Source: Clostridiaceae bacterium (GTDB lineage: Bacteria; Bacillota; Clostridia; Lachnospirales; Lachnospiraceae). Taken from it: a DNA stretch of 64,000 nt. Each line of letters starts with the position of its first letter. Position 1 is the stretch's first letter. This document shows positions 26,558 to 35,869 of the stretch, in pieces. The notes under the pieces were generated by a model. The model was not told where the DNA came from. It saw nothing but the letters and a program-made list of their open reading frames with translations, and made no database searches. The position numbers and the translations under genes are program-made. Location of the stretch: contig CABJBA010000001.1 of the NCBI GenBank assembly GCA_902363735.1, forward strand, positions 930,001 through 994,000, in the 5' to 3' direction.

Positions 26558-28048
26558 TTATCCCTTCCTCTTCCCAAATTCCATCTGAACCACGGTTCCA
26601 CAGCCTTTTCTGCTGTCCAGCAGAACGTTTCCATTTTCATAATAAGCCATAATCCTTCTGTAAATGTTCCCCAAGCCGATTCCAAGCCCTTTTCCCCTTG
26701 CAGTCAGGGCTTTCTGTATTTCTTTCAGATGCTCTTCATCCATTCCCTGGCCTGTATCCGCCACTGAAATCCACATTCCTTCATCCTTCTTTTTGATCCG
26801 GATATAGATAGCTCCGCCCTTTTCCTTCTCAGAAATACCATGGATCATTGCATTTTCAACCAAAGGCTGAAGAATAAACACCGGAACCTCCTCATCTAAC
26901 AGTTCAGGATCACAGTCCACATGCCACCGGATTCTGGCCCCAAAACGCATTCTCTGGAGATACATATAATCCTCCACCACTTTAAGTTCCTGCCCCAGAG
27001 GAGTAAATGCATTGGAGGTCCGTATGCTGTATCGTAAAAGGTTGCTCATAGATACCAGCATATCCTCTGTCACCGGAGCCTCTTCTGCCTGAGCCATACG
27101 GGTTATCATATTTAAGGTATTAAATAAAAAATGAGGATTTAACTGACTTTTAATCAACTGAAGCTGAGCCAGGGAAAACCTCTGCTCCAGTTCGGCACGC
27201 TCCAGTTCCTGTCGGTGCAGACGGTCTTCCATCATCAGTTTTTCCTCTGCTGCCGTCAGATGACTTTCCATAGCATGTCTCATTTTATTAAATGCGCTGA
27301 CCAGATGCCCGATCTCATCTCTGCCATCCCACTTTACATCATCTCCGGTAAAATCATTCTTTTCAATCCGTCTGGAAGACAATGCCAACTCTACCAAAAC
27401 CTTTACAATACTTCCGGTTATAAACCTCAACTCTACCAGCAGAATAAAAAATGCCACTGCACTGATTACAAACAACAGATAGGGCATCCGCTTAAGCCCT
27501 GGGACCTGAGATTCATAATAATCATTGCCTTCCGTAAGGACTGCCCTGGTCAGGCGGGCTGCATAGGTGTTTAAATATTCCTGCATGCTGTAAGCCTTGT
27601 AAAGCTCCCTGATATAGCCGTCGTCTCCCGCTCTCATGGTAAGAACTTTTTCCTTCTGCTTTTCATACTCTCCATAGCAATTAAAAATATTCCAGGTGAT
27701 ACCGTACCGCACCTCCCCCACCTGATCGTAGTCATAGGGCAGCTTCTTTAAATGCTCCTCCACTTCCATGCGGGCATTCCCATAAGCAGCTTCATTTTCC
27801 GGAGTCCTGTCCATGGCAAATTTAGCAAAACGATCCACCTCACTCCCCAGAGAGTCCTGGAATTTATAACATGATAAGTTATCATCCATAATCATCTGTA
27901 CGCTGTCAATAAAGAAATAAATCACCTGTAAGTTAATATAAATAGAAGCTGCCATCATAAGTGCAACGCTGCCGATTATGACATACAGCTTTTTTCTAAG
28001 TGTCATGTGATACCAGATATCAAGTATTTTTTTCTTCGCCTTTTCCAC
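26558..28048 (-). CDS. YesM-type sensor histidine kinase
   Basis: This 496-residue membrane kinase has spans at about 22-42 and 190-210 around an extracellular sensor of about 145 residues, then HAMP (about 210-265), a coiled coil, the His-kinase motif QLNPHFLFNTLN with the phosphorylated His, and an ATPase domain with N-box ENAMIHGI and DTGQGMDEEHL. Translation appears to start at GTG behind AAAGGGG. The sensor may read a ligand directly or through a lipoprotein such as the nearby DctP protein. Confidence 0.9.
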   Translation of the reverse strand: MEKAKKKILDIWYHMTLRKKLYVIIGSVALMMAASIYINLQVIYFFIDSVQMIMDDNLSCYKFQDSLGSEVDRFAKFAMDRTPENEAAYGNARMEVEEHLKKLPYDYDQVGEVRYGITWNIFNCYGEYEKQKEKVLTMRAGDDGYIRELYKAYSMQEYLNTYAARLTRAVLTEGNDYYESQVPGLKRMPYLLFVISAVAFFILLVELRFITGSIVKVLVELALSSRRIEKNDFTGDDVKWDGRDEIGHLVSAFNKMRHAMESHLTAAEEKLMMEDRLHRQELERAELEQRFSLAQLQLIKSQLNPHFLFNTLNMITRMAQAEEAPVTEDMLVSMSNLLRYSIRTSNAFTPLGQELKVVEDYMYLQRMRFGARIRWHVDCDPELLDEEVPVFILQPLVENAMIHGISEKEKGGAIYIRIKKKDEGMWISVADTGQGMDEEHLKEIQKALTARGKGLGIGLGNIYRRIMAYYENGNVLLDSRKGCGTVVQMEFGKRKG

Positions 28049-28124
28049 TGTAATCCCCTTTCTTAAAATCTGGTCCTGCTTGGGTTACTATAAGAAAAAG
28101 GTAAATAGGTGTCAAGAATGGAAG

Positions 28125-28153
28125 GTAAATATTAAGAAAATCTTAATATTTAC
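28125..28153. promoter_or_regulatory. 12-bp perfect inverted repeat upstream of the kinase gene
   Basis: GTAAATATTAAG and CTTAATATTTAC flank AAAAT. The dyad lies about 77 bp before the kinase start, within a 295-bp gap that otherwise holds nothing I can identify. It lacks a T-run and is AT-rich, so a protein-binding operator is more likely than a terminator. Confidence 0.5.
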
Positions 28154-28343
28154 AGCAGCAGAGCCGGCTGACTTCTGCTGCCTTCCTCAAACTTTACAGA
28201 TTAAAAGAGATAATTTAAGATATGCTCTGCCGGCATTCCAAGAATATTCCACCTTTTGTGCAGATACAACCATATCATCGGATCAAAACAACCACAAGCC
28301 CCTTTACCCATTTTAACTGTATTATTGCGTTTTTTCTTTTTTT

Positions 28344-28874
28344 CTACAAAATCATGCTATTTTCTTCAATAAATTCCCTGTAATATCGTTCAAAAATCTT
28401 CCTTCGTCCATCATTTATATATAATGTCTCTCCATTTCCCATTTCAACCGTCTCTCCCTCCACGTTTCTGATGTGCTGCATATTTATGATATTATGCCGG
28501 TTGATCCGGATAAAAAAGTCCTTTGGAAGCTTTCCCTCTTCCTCATTAAGCTTTGCTTTAATCCGCAGTCTCTCCCTTCCCACTACAACACTGGTTTTAC
28601 GCTGATAAGACTCCAGATAAAGAATATCCCTTGTGTCTAAGATCCGGATTCTTCCATTAAAATATGCAGTATATTTTGTTATATCGGGGCTGGCCCCTCT
28701 CTTTCTCCCGGCTCTATGCCATTTGGCGATTTCTCTCCAGGAAACAGCCTTTTTCTTCTGGTAAATCACAATTAAATCATATGGAGTATCCTCCATTGCT
28801 GCAAAAGGTTCTTCCGTAGAAAAACAGTCAATCTTAAAAAAACCATTGCCATTATTGCTGCAGTATCTTATCAC
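28344..28874 (-). CDS. LytTR-domain regulator with apparent 5' frameshift
   Basis: The LytTR DNA-binding domain is clear (about 75-176: YFNGRIRILDTRDILYLES, INRHNIINMQHIRNV). What precedes it looks like a shortened receiver domain without a phospho-acceptor Asp. The open frame has no ATG at its N-terminus; the visible start is a GTG. Upstream, an ATG at 28918 begins MKIAF but is thrown out of frame at a run of six T. One more T would give MKIAFFTDQEKLQELVIRYC, exactly the usual start of this family. It may be a phase-variable tract, a fresh mutation or a sequencing error. It is divergent from a small acidic protein gene. Confidence 0.65.
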   Translation of the reverse strand: MIRYCSNNGNGFFKIDCFSTEEPFAAMEDTPYDLIVIYQKKKAVSWREIAKWHRAGRKRGASPDITKYTAYFNGRIRILDTRDILYLESYQRKTSVVVGRERLRIKAKLNEEEGKLPKDFFIRINRHNIINMQHIRNVEGETVEMGNGETLYINDGRRKIFERYYREFIEENSMIL

Positions 28875-29077
28875 CAGTTCCTGCAGTTTTTCCTGATCTG
28901 TAAAAAAGCAATTTTCATCTCATTATTTCTCCCATAACCATATCATTTTTGTGAACCTCAAAATCCCCCTTTAAAATAACGTTTTTGGAGTTCTGCTGTA
29001 ACGCAAAAAAGTTGGCTGTGAAAGGCGAATAGATTACTTTGTTTTTTCTCACACTAAGAACGAAAGGAGGATTTGAG

Positions 29078-29278
29078 ATGAAGCAGGAAAAAAAGAAGAA
29101 AGAAAATAAAAACCAGGAAACAGTATATTCTAAAAATGACTATGACATCGACATCCAGGCATGCTCCACCACTGACTGCACCGGTCTGATCCCCGCAGCG
29201 CCGGAAACAGAAGCAGAGCTGGAAGCATATGAAGACCTTTACCCTTACATTCCCCGGGCAAAGTCTGTAAAGGACTGA
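29078..29278 (+). CDS. Small acidic protein of unknown function
   Basis: I do not recognise this 66-residue protein with confidence. GGAGG lies 8 nt before the ATG. It has a Lys-rich N-terminus (KQEKKKKENKN), a central segment with two Cys (QACSTTDCTGLIPA) and an acidic/aromatic end (EAELEAYEDLYPYIP). There is no signal peptide or membrane span. It is monocistronic with its own strong terminator and is divergent from the LytTR gene. It could be a regulatory or signal-related peptide, but nothing here proves that. Confidence 0.7.
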   Translation: MKQEKKKKENKNQETVYSKNDYDIDIQACSTTDCTGLIPAAPETEAELEAYEDLYPYIPRAKSVKD

Positions 29279-29285
29279 TAAAAAA

Positions 29286-29325
29286 ACAGACAACCTTCCT
29301 TCGTGAGCTGGTTGTCTGTCTTTTT
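29286..29325. terminator. Terminator after the small acidic protein gene
   Basis: ACAGACAACC (29286-29295) pairs with GGTTGTCTGT (29310-29319), followed by CTTTTTAT. It also lies directly after the chemoreceptor stop on the other strand, with an A-run on that side, and may serve both genes. Confidence 0.85.
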
Positions 29326-29344
29326 ATCTTTAATCCACAAACCT

Positions 29345-31378
29345 TTATCGTGTCCGGAAGGCACTCATGGACTGGCGCAGTCCCTCAGCCTGGCTGGAAA
29401 GTTCTTCACTGGCTGCGGCGCTCTGCTCCGCAGTGGCAGAGTTACTCTGAACCACTGAAGATATCTGCTCAATTCCCATAGTTACTTCAGTAACTTTTTC
29501 ACTCTGCTGCTTTAATTCCTCAGCAGATTGTTCAATAGCCAAAACCATGGTTCTGGTTTCTGTAAGGATTCCGCTTAAAGTTCCCCCTGTAGACGCTGCA
29601 ATCTGGGTTCCCTTTTTAACAGCCTCAATAGTATCAGCCACCAGACTGGAGGTATCCTTTGCCGCGTTGGCGCTCTTTCCTGCCAGGTTGCGGACCTCAT
29701 CCGCAACAACAGCAAACCCTTTTCCTGCCTCTCCTGCCCTGGCTGCCTCAACAGCCGCATTCAACGCCAGAATATTGGTCTGGAATGCAATATCCTCTAT
29801 AAGCTTGTTTACCTTTTCAATTTCCTTGGATTTACGGTTAATCCGGTCCATAGACTCCATCATTTCCTGCATCTGCTGGTTGCCGCTTTCCATGGCAGTT
29901 CCTACGCGCCCTGCCTGTTCGTTGACTCCTTCAACCGTCTTCACGGTGCTCATAATGCTGTTTGATATCTCATTGACCGAGGAGGAAAGCTCCTCAATGG
30001 AGGCCGCCTGCTCCACTGCTCCCTGGCTTAAGTTCTGTGCTCCCTGAGATACCTGATAGCTGCTCTTTGCCACTTCCTCGGCAGACCTGTTTATGGCTTC
30101 CACTGTTTTGGACAGCAGATTCTCAGTCCGTTCAATGGAGTCCTGGATCATTTTGAAATCCCCATGAAATTCCATGGAAACGGAACTGCTGAAATCTCCG
30201 GAAGCCACATTTCCCAAAACAGAAGATATTTCTTCAATATAGGCGCTGACACTGTGGACAGAATTGGTGATCTCATTTGCCAGAAGACCAATCTCATCCT
30301 TATGCTTGACAACAGGGACCTCACTGGATAAGTCTCCTTCTGCAAACATTCCCATCCTCTTTGCAATTGCTGATAAAGGACTTGCAATAGAGCCTGCAAA
30401 CCAGAAAGCAAGGAAACAGCCTCCCACAACAGAAACCACTGCAAACAATGTCATTGCAAGAATTACCGTCTGAATGGAGGTGGTGGTCTCATTGATAGGA
30501 GCTACCACTGCCAAAGCCCAGCTATCGCTGCCCCCCACCGAACTGTAATAGCAGAACCGGCTTACTTCCTTATAATCATACTGTCCGATGCCGCTTCCGC
30601 CTCCGATAATGGTCTGATACATACGTCCGGCTGAAGCATAGGACTTATCAGTCTTTGCAAGCTCAATAAAATTCTGGCGCTGGGAAACTACCTCCTGGGT
30701 CACATTGCCGATTATGGTTCCAGTACTGTCGACCAGAATTGCATTTCCTGTTTTTCCGATCCTGAGATCTTTGATCAGCCCGCTTAAGGAATATCCGTCG
30801 TAGGTTGCAAGAAGAATTCCATACTCATATGGAGTTGCTGCCCGGATTACCAGTTCATTATTGCTGTCAAACTCGGTTGTGGAAATAATGGTCTCTCCGT
30901 TTAAGGCCTTGGTCAGATAATCCTTTTCTATATAATTTTCTCCGACTGCTTCTCCTGTTGCGCTCCGGATCACATCACCTTCCCGGTTGAGCACTTCAAG
31001 ATTTTTATAACCGTAAAGCTTACACTGATTAGCAAGGTACTCCGTCACAACCCTGGAGTTAATAGACTTTAAACTCCCCCCCTGAGCACTGGCTTCAATA
31101 CTGGTTTTCATCTGTGTCAGGTGATTTTCTACCAGGCTGTTGACCAGGACACCAGTTGATTCCAGGTCACTTTTTACAACATCAGTAATTCCCTTGTAGC
31201 TGACAGAAATACTGATTGCCATATTAGCCACTGCTAATACCAGAATGATAGAAATAATGAACATCGTCATCTTCATTTTCAATGATTTCAGTTCAAACAG
31301 CGATTTAAATTTCCTTTTTGTCCCCTTCGCTGCTTTTAGTGCCTTTCGCTTCTGCTTCTTGTCCACCGATGCTTTCAT
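29345..31378 (-). CDS. Methyl-accepting chemotaxis protein with dCache-like sensor
   Basis: This 677-residue chemoreceptor has a short basic cytosolic start, a span at about 37-57, an extracellular double-PAS (dCache-like) sensor to about 310, a second span (about 310-335), HAMP and the signalling coiled coil with hairpin tip [36 protein letters not shown] (written here only as its known region, about 540-575). The strong promoter upstream shows it is monocistronic. The ligand is unknown. Confidence 0.92.
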   Translation of the reverse strand: MKASVDKKQKRKALKAAKGTKRKFKSLFELKSLKMKMTMFIISIILVLAVANMAISISVSYKGITDVVKSDLESTGVLVNSLVENHLTQMKTSIEASAQGGSLKSINSRVVTEYLANQCKLYGYKNLEVLNREGDVIRSATGEAVGENYIEKDYLTKALNGETIISTTEFDSNNELVIRAATPYEYGILLATYDGYSLSGLIKDLRIGKTGNAILVDSTGTIIGNVTQEVVSQRQNFIELAKTDKSYASAGRMYQTIIGGGSGIGQYDYKEVSRFCYYSSVGGSDSWALAVVAPINETTTSIQTVILAMTLFAVVSVVGGCFLAFWFAGSIASPLSAIAKRMGMFAEGDLSSEVPVVKHKDEIGLLANEITNSVHSVSAYIEEISSVLGNVASGDFSSSVSMEFHGDFKMIQDSIERTENLLSKTVEAINRSAEEVAKSSYQVSQGAQNLSQGAVEQAASIEELSSSVNEISNSIMSTVKTVEGVNEQAGRVGTAMESGNQQMQEMMESMDRINRKSKEIEKVNKLIEDIAFQTNILALNAAVEAARAGEAGKGFAVVADEVRNLAGKSANAAKDTSSLVADTIEAVKKGTQIAASTGGTLSGILTETRTMVLAIEQSAEELKQQSEKVTEVTMGIEQISSVVQSNSATAEQSAAASEELSSQAEGLRQSMSAFRTR

Positions 31379-31444
31379 TGTACTCTGCTCCTAACTTCGT
31401 CTTTTGTAAACAAAATAATATTACATTTTCAAATGATGTTATAT

Positions 31445-31474
31445 ATTATACGACATTTTGTAACTATCTGTCAA
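31445..31474 (-). promoter_or_regulatory. Promoter of the chemoreceptor gene
   Basis: TTGACA (31474-31469) and TATAAT (31450-31445), both consensus, are spaced by 18 bp about 70 bp before the start codon. Confidence 0.65.
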
Positions 31475-31552
31475 GATTGGCAAAAGATGTAAATAATTTT
31501 TGTTTAATTTTTCAAACTAAATAAATTTTATTGTCAAAAGTAAAAATTTACA

Positions 31553-31598
31553 AAAAAAGAACCCCTTCTTATCTGCATTCTGCCATGCAAATAAGAAG
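31553..31598 (-). terminator. Terminator of the hexuronate operon
   Basis: On the minus strand a stem with CTTCTTAT/ATAAGAAG arms (plus GCAT/ATGC inside) is followed by GGGGTTCTTTTTTT. It lies just after the mannonate oxidoreductase stop. Confidence 0.75.
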
Positions 31599-31608
31599 AG
31601 GCTGAAAT

Positions 31609-32457
31609 TTAAACGCCTGAATAAGCTGAAAATCCTCCGTCTACAGGCAATACCACACCTGTAATAAATCCTGACGCCTGGTTGTTTAAGAGAAACAGCA
31701 GAGCACCGTTGAGCTCATGGGCCTCTCCGAACCGATCCATAGGAGTTGCAGCCAGAATCTTGTTTGTTCTCGGTGTAGGAGAACCATCCTCATGAAACAA
31801 AAGCTTTTCATTCTGCTTTGTCACAAAGAATCCTGGAGCAATGGCATTTACCCGAATGCCAACCTTGGAAAAATGAACTGCCAGCCATTGGGTGAAATTG
31901 CTGATGGCTGCCTTTGCACCGCTGTAAGCCGGAATTTTAGTCAAAGGAGTGAAGGCATTCATAGAGGAAATGTTCAAAATACTGCATTCTTCCCTTCCGA
32001 TCATGTCCTTTGCAAAAATCTGGCATGGAAGCAAAGTTCCAAGGAAATTCAAATTAAAGACAAATTCCACACCGGATGGGTCCAGGTCAAAAAAGGTCTT
32101 GGTTTCTGCCTCAATGTCTCCCATTTCAAAATATTCCTTATCCGTGTTTGCCTTGGAATTATTTCCGCCTGCCCCGTTTATAAGAATGCTGCAGGGACCA
32201 AGCTCCGAAAGAATCCTGGCGTGAACCTCCTCCAGACTTTCCCGCTGAAGCACATTTGCCTTATAGGCAATTGCCGTATGTCCTGCTTCTTTAATGGCAA
32301 AAGCAACCTTTTTTGCAGCCTCTTCATTTAAATCCAGAACCGCCACCTTTGCTCCTGCTTCTGCAAGGGTCTGGGCAAACATGCCGCAGAGAATTCCACC
32401 CGCTCCGGTAACCACTGCCACCTTGCCGCTTAAATCCGTTCCAAATGTCAATGCCAT
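31609..32457 (-). CDS. SDR oxidoreductase, probable D-mannonate oxidoreductase
   Basis: This 282-residue short-chain dehydrogenase has the nucleotide motif VVTGAGGILCGMFAQ (about 15-29) and catalytic YxxxK in PAYSGAKAA. It follows uxuA by 18 bp in one operon, so it should reduce D-fructuronate to D-mannonate, replacing the unrelated UxuB of enterobacteria. This kind of SDR partner to UxuA is common in clostridia. The assignment depends on the neighbour. Confidence 0.83.
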   Translation of the reverse strand: MALTFGTDLSGKVAVVTGAGGILCGMFAQTLAEAGAKVAVLDLNEEAAKKVAFAIKEAGHTAIAYKANVLQRESLEEVHARILSELGPCSILINGAGGNNSKANTDKEYFEMGDIEAETKTFFDLDPSGVEFVFNLNFLGTLLPCQIFAKDMIGREECSILNISSMNAFTPLTKIPAYSGAKAAISNFTQWLAVHFSKVGIRVNAIAPGFFVTKQNEKLLFHEDGSPTPRTNKILAATPMDRFGEAHELNGALLFLLNNQASGFITGVVLPVDGGFSAYSGV

Positions 32458-32475
32458 AGTCCTAATCCCTCTTTC

Positions 32476-33531
32476 TTATTTACTGGTTTTTTCAATCGCT
32501 TCCCAAAGACCGTTTAAGTAAGTAGCTCCAAGAGCCCTGTCATAAAGCCCATAGCCTGCACGTCCTGTTTCACCCCAGATCATGCGGCCGTGGTCCGGAC
32601 GCATATAACCTGTAAAACCATTGTCATGGAGAGCTTTTAAGATAGCATACATGTCCAAAGAACCGCAGGAGGATAAATGTGCTCTTTCCTCAAAGCCTTT
32701 GTTATCCTCAAGAACCGCCACATTTCTTGCATGTACGAAATGAATACGTCCCATAGAAGCGTATTTTGCAGCCATCTTCACTACATCATTCTTGTTAGAG
32801 CAGCCCAGGGAACCGGTACAGAGAGTGATGCCATTATGCTTGTCATCAACCAGCTTTAAGAAACGGTCTAAGTTCTCCTCACTGGTAATAATCCGGGGAA
32901 GTCCAAAGATGCTCCAGCATGGGTCATCCTCATGGATCGCCATGTTGACATCACATTCCGCAGCCACCGGAATAATGGCCTCCAGAAAATATTTTAAGTT
33001 GTCCCAAAGATCATCCTCTGATAAAGCGTTATACTCACTTACTATCTGCCTTAATTCATCTCTGTTATAGCTGGAGTCCCAGCCCGGAAGAGTTAAGTCA
33101 CTTTCGCTTTCCAGCGGATTTACCTGATCCACCTGATCCTGATAATAAACCAAAGTAGTGGAGCCATCCTCCAGCACATGATCTAACTGGGTTCTGGTCC
33201 AGTCAAATACCGGCATGAAATTATAGCATATACATTTTACGCCGGCTTCCGCCACCCGTCTGATGTTTTCGCAGTAATTTGCAATATACTTATCTCTGGT
33301 CGGCTTTCCAAGCTTAATGTCCTCATGAACAGGAATGCTCTCAATCACATCAAATCCCAAACCTGCATCTTCCACTCCTTTTTTTAAGTGGGCGATGGTT
33401 TCCCTGCTCCAAATCTCTCCTACGGGAACATCATAAACCGCCGTTACAATGGAACTCATACCAGGAATCTGACGGATGTTCTGCAGCGTAACCTTGTCGT
33501 CATCTCCATACCATCTAAATGATAATTTCAT
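32476..33531 (-). CDS. uxuA: Mannonate dehydratase
   Basis: This protein of about 351 residues dehydrates D-mannonate to 2-keto-3-deoxygluconate in hexuronate breakdown. The start [21 protein letters not shown] is the standard UxuA N-terminus and has AAGGAGG upstream; the longer frame has no such site. Other family blocks are [24 protein letters not shown] and [12 protein letters not shown] near the end. It is the first gene of the operon, divergent from an AraC-type regulator. Confidence 0.95.
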   Translation of the reverse strand: MKLSFRWYGDDDKVTLQNIRQIPGMSSIVTAVYDVPVGEIWSRETIAHLKKGVEDAGLGFDVIESIPVHEDIKLGKPTRDKYIANYCENIRRVAEAGVKCICYNFMPVFDWTRTQLDHVLEDGSTTLVYYQDQVDQVNPLESESDLTLPGWDSSYNRDELRQIVSEYNALSEDDLWDNLKYFLEAIIPVAAECDVNMAIHEDDPCWSIFGLPRIITSEENLDRFLKLVDDKHNGITLCTGSLGCSNKNDVVKMAAKYASMGRIHFVHARNVAVLEDNKGFEERAHLSSCGSLDMYAILKALHDNGFTGYMRPDHGRMIWGETGRAGYGLYDRALGATYLNGLWEAIEKTSK

Positions 33532-33698
33532 AAAATACCTCCTTATTTGGTAATTAAAATTAATAATCACATTTCTGTCTTATGGGTTCAGTATATACAA
33601 ATCAGATCATCATTACCATGGTTTTATTTGCCGTTAACATTGCAAAACTTGCGGTTTTATTCTATAATTTTAAAAGAGCAGAAAAGAGAATTTCAAAC

Positions 33699-34613
33699 AT
33701 GAAAGGGGAATTTTTATTGAAAAAAGAATTGTCCACCGGCTTTAATGACCGTCAGTACATGAATTCAGGAGAATTTGAAGTGTTTTTCTATAAAGATATG
33801 GATTTAAGCAGAATTGTGAATCACAGCCATCCTTATTATGAGATGTTTTTTTTCATGAGCGGAGATGTAAGTTATGAGGTGGAGGGCATTGAGTACAATT
33901 TACAGTACGGTGATTATCTGCTGATACCGCCCGGAGTAAAGCACCATCCCATTTTCCGTTCCACCGGAGAAACCTATCAGCGTTTCGTACTCTGGATCAG
34001 CGACCGGTATTACCAGTCTATGTGTTCCTGGTCTGAAGATTTTTCCTATGGTTTCAACTATGCTTTGGATCATAAGCATTATCATTTCAGCATGGAGTTT
34101 GTGGTATTTCAGGATATACAAAGCCGCCTTTTGGACTTACTGGAGGAAATCCATGGAAACAAACCCTTTCAAAGAATGAGTGCAGAGCTTCAGGTCCATT
34201 CATTTCTGCTTTTTTTAAACCGGGTTACCTATGAAAATCTTCACCGGATTCCTGCGGTTTATGAAAATGCGCTTTATTTAAATCTCTGCGATTATATTAA
34301 CAATCATCTTGGGGAAAATTTGTCTATGGACAGCCTGGCCGCCTTTTTCTATGCAAGCAAGTATCATATCTCACATGTATTTAAGGACAATATGGGAATT
34401 TCCCTCCACCAATACATTATTAAAAAGCGGCTTCAAGCCAGCAAAAATGCTATTTTATCCGGCATTCCCTTAGGAGAACTGTGCCATCAGTACGGTTTTT
34501 CAGACTATACCAGCTTTTACCGGGCCTTTAAAAAGGAATTTGGTCTTTCTCCCAAAGAATTTAAGGAACAGAAATTTTTTCCTGAGGGCTACGAAAACTA
34601 TTCAGGCAACTAA
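33699..34613 (+). CDS. AraC-family regulator with cupin sensor
   Basis: This protein of about 304 residues has an N-terminal cupin-like sugar-sensing domain (NHSHPYYEMFFFMSG, GDYLLIPPGVKHHP) and a C-terminal AraC double HTH (ENLSMDSLAAFFYASKYHISHVFKD ... SDYTSFYRAFKKEFG). The open frame extends further upstream through the divergent promoter region and is not likely to be translated there. The start is uncertain: ATG 33699 has a weak site, while TTG 33717 has GGGGA at good spacing. It is divergent from uxuA and probably activates hexuronate genes. Its stop overlaps azlD's. Confidence 0.85.
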   Translation: MKGEFLLKKELSTGFNDRQYMNSGEFEVFFYKDMDLSRIVNHSHPYYEMFFFMSGDVSYEVEGIEYNLQYGDYLLIPPGVKHHPIFRSTGETYQRFVLWISDRYYQSMCSWSEDFSYGFNYALDHKHYHFSMEFVVFQDIQSRLLDLLEEIHGNKPFQRMSAELQVHSFLLFLNRVTYENLHRIPAVYENALYLNLCDYINNHLGENLSMDSLAAFFYASKYHISHVFKDNMGISLHQYIIKKRLQASKNAILSGIPLGELCHQYGFSDYTSFYRAFKKEFGLSPKEFKEQKFFPEGYENYSGN

Positions 34614-34945
34614 TGGAATAAGGTCTGGGTCAGCACCATATAAAGTATGGTTCCTGTCCCAATACTCAGCAGGGAATTTCCCTTATACAGATGAAGAGCT
34701 GTAATAACAGCAATGGAAATAAGCTCAGGAAGTCCGTAAGGAAAAGCAAAAAACTCCAATCCTCTTAAACAGTAAACCACCAAGAGACCAATGGTGGCAT
34801 AAGGAAGAGTAAGGCTTAAATAGTGAATGTACCTTGGGGTCTTTTTACCAGCAGGAAACAGAAAAAAAGGCAGGAACCGTGTGATAACCGTAGCCAGCAC
34901 CATAACGCTTACAATCATTAGATATTTTATATTATTCTGGCTCAT
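34610..34945 (-). CDS. azlD: AzlD-type branched-chain amino-acid exporter subunit
   Basis: This 111-residue protein has four hydrophobic segments, matching the small AzlD subunit that works with AzlC to export branched-chain amino acids or their analogues. Its ATG overlaps the azlC stop and GGAGG precedes it. Motif TRFLPFFLFP (about 22-31) is typical. Confidence 0.88.
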   Translation of the reverse strand: MSQNNIKYLMIVSVMVLATVITRFLPFFLFPAGKKTPRYIHYLSLTLPYATIGLLVVYCLRGLEFFAFPYGLPELISIAVITALHLYKGNSLLSIGTGTILYMVLTQTLFH

Positions 34946-35649
34946 GACCGCTCCTCCTCTCTTTTTTCCTTAAAATACCAGACTGTAATAATGGTCAGAA
35001 TCAAAATCATGGCAGGTACGATAAAAATACTCTGTCCAAAGACTGCCACACACAGAGCCGAGGCTCCTACTCCTGCAAGAGCGGCCTTATGCCCCTGTCC
35101 CGACTTCCACTGGTCCACAAAGATCACCACAAAAAGAGCAGTCAGGGCAAAGTCCATGCCTGAGGTATCAAAGCGAATCAGACTACCTGCCAGACTTCCG
35201 ATAAAGGCCCCCGTCACCCAATACAGATGATCTAATAAAGACGCAAAAAAATACACATGATATTTATTAATACCCTCCGGAACTTCTTCATTACAAAGAA
35301 CAGAAAAGGTTTCATCCGTTAATGCAAACACCAGATAAGGCTTTAATTTCCCTCCATCTTTATATTTATCCAGCATGGAAAGACCGTAAAACAAATGTCT
35401 GGCATTAAGCATCAAGGACATAAAAAAAGCGTACCAGGGATTGACCGCTGCCGCAAAAAATGTAATTCCTAGATACTGGAGGCTTCCAGCATATACAAAT
35501 ATGCTGATAAAAACAGCCCACAAGATTCCATATCCATTGACGTTCATCAGTATTCCATAAGCCGTCCCCAGCACCAGATAACCTGCCATGACCGGAACAG
35601 TTTTTGGAAATGCATAACGCAAAGCAGCCATTGATTTCGTTTCTTCCAT
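34942..35649 (-). CDS. azlC: AzlC-type branched-chain amino-acid exporter
   Basis: This large subunit of about 235 residues has six to eight spans, with the family pattern PVMAGYLVLGTAYGILM (about 20-36), SLQYLGITFFAAAVNPWYAFFMSLMLNARHLFYGLSM and FALTDETFSVL. The ATG at 35649 is chosen because AGGTGA lies 9 nt upstream; the earlier GTG abuts it. A consensus promoter carrying a dyad lies about 60 bp upstream. Confidence 0.88.
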   Translation of the reverse strand: MEETKSMAALRYAFPKTVPVMAGYLVLGTAYGILMNVNGYGILWAVFISIFVYAGSLQYLGITFFAAAVNPWYAFFMSLMLNARHLFYGLSMLDKYKDGGKLKPYLVFALTDETFSVLCNEEVPEGINKYHVYFFASLLDHLYWVTGAFIGSLAGSLIRFDTSGMDFALTALFVVIFVDQWKSGQGHKAALAGVGASALCVAVFGQSIFIVPAMILILTIITVWYFKEKREEERS

Positions 35650-35705
35650 TTTTATCACTCACCTGTACATAATATTTTGCAAGAACCTAAATGCATATTC
35701 TCAAT

Positions 35706-35734
35706 ATATTAATGCACAAAGTTCACTTTGTCAA
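35706..35734 (-). promoter_or_regulatory. azlCD promoter with overlapping operator
   Basis: TTGACA (35734-35729) and TAATAT (35711-35706) are separated by 17 bp. The spacer holds the perfect dyad ACAAAG-TTCA-CTTTGT (35716-35731), which overlaps the -35 box. That is the normal position for a repressor site. No regulator gene for it is adjacent. Confidence 0.65.
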
Positions 35735-35769
35735 TATTAGGAAGGATTTCATGAACCTGCGCAAACAAA

Positions 35770-35812
35770 AACGGATAACGACTGCAATTATTCCAAGCAG
35801 CCGTTATCCGTT
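35770..35812 (-). terminator. Strong terminator of a gene-less transcription unit
   Basis: AACGGATAACG (35770-35780) and CGTTATCCGTT (35802-35812) form a perfect 11-bp stem, extended inside by CTGC/GCAG. On the minus strand it is followed by TTTTGTTTG. It faces the promoter at 36222-36250. Confidence 0.7.
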
Positions 35813-35869
35813 CTTCGATATGTCATCCAATGGTCTTGATACCTCTTTTCCTTCTCATGTCTTTATGTA

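Noticed and set aside
33582..33698. N-terminal membrane span on the AraC regulator
   Set aside because: The extended frame crosses the divergent uxuA promoter region and has no ribosome-binding site; the cupin domain starts properly further on.
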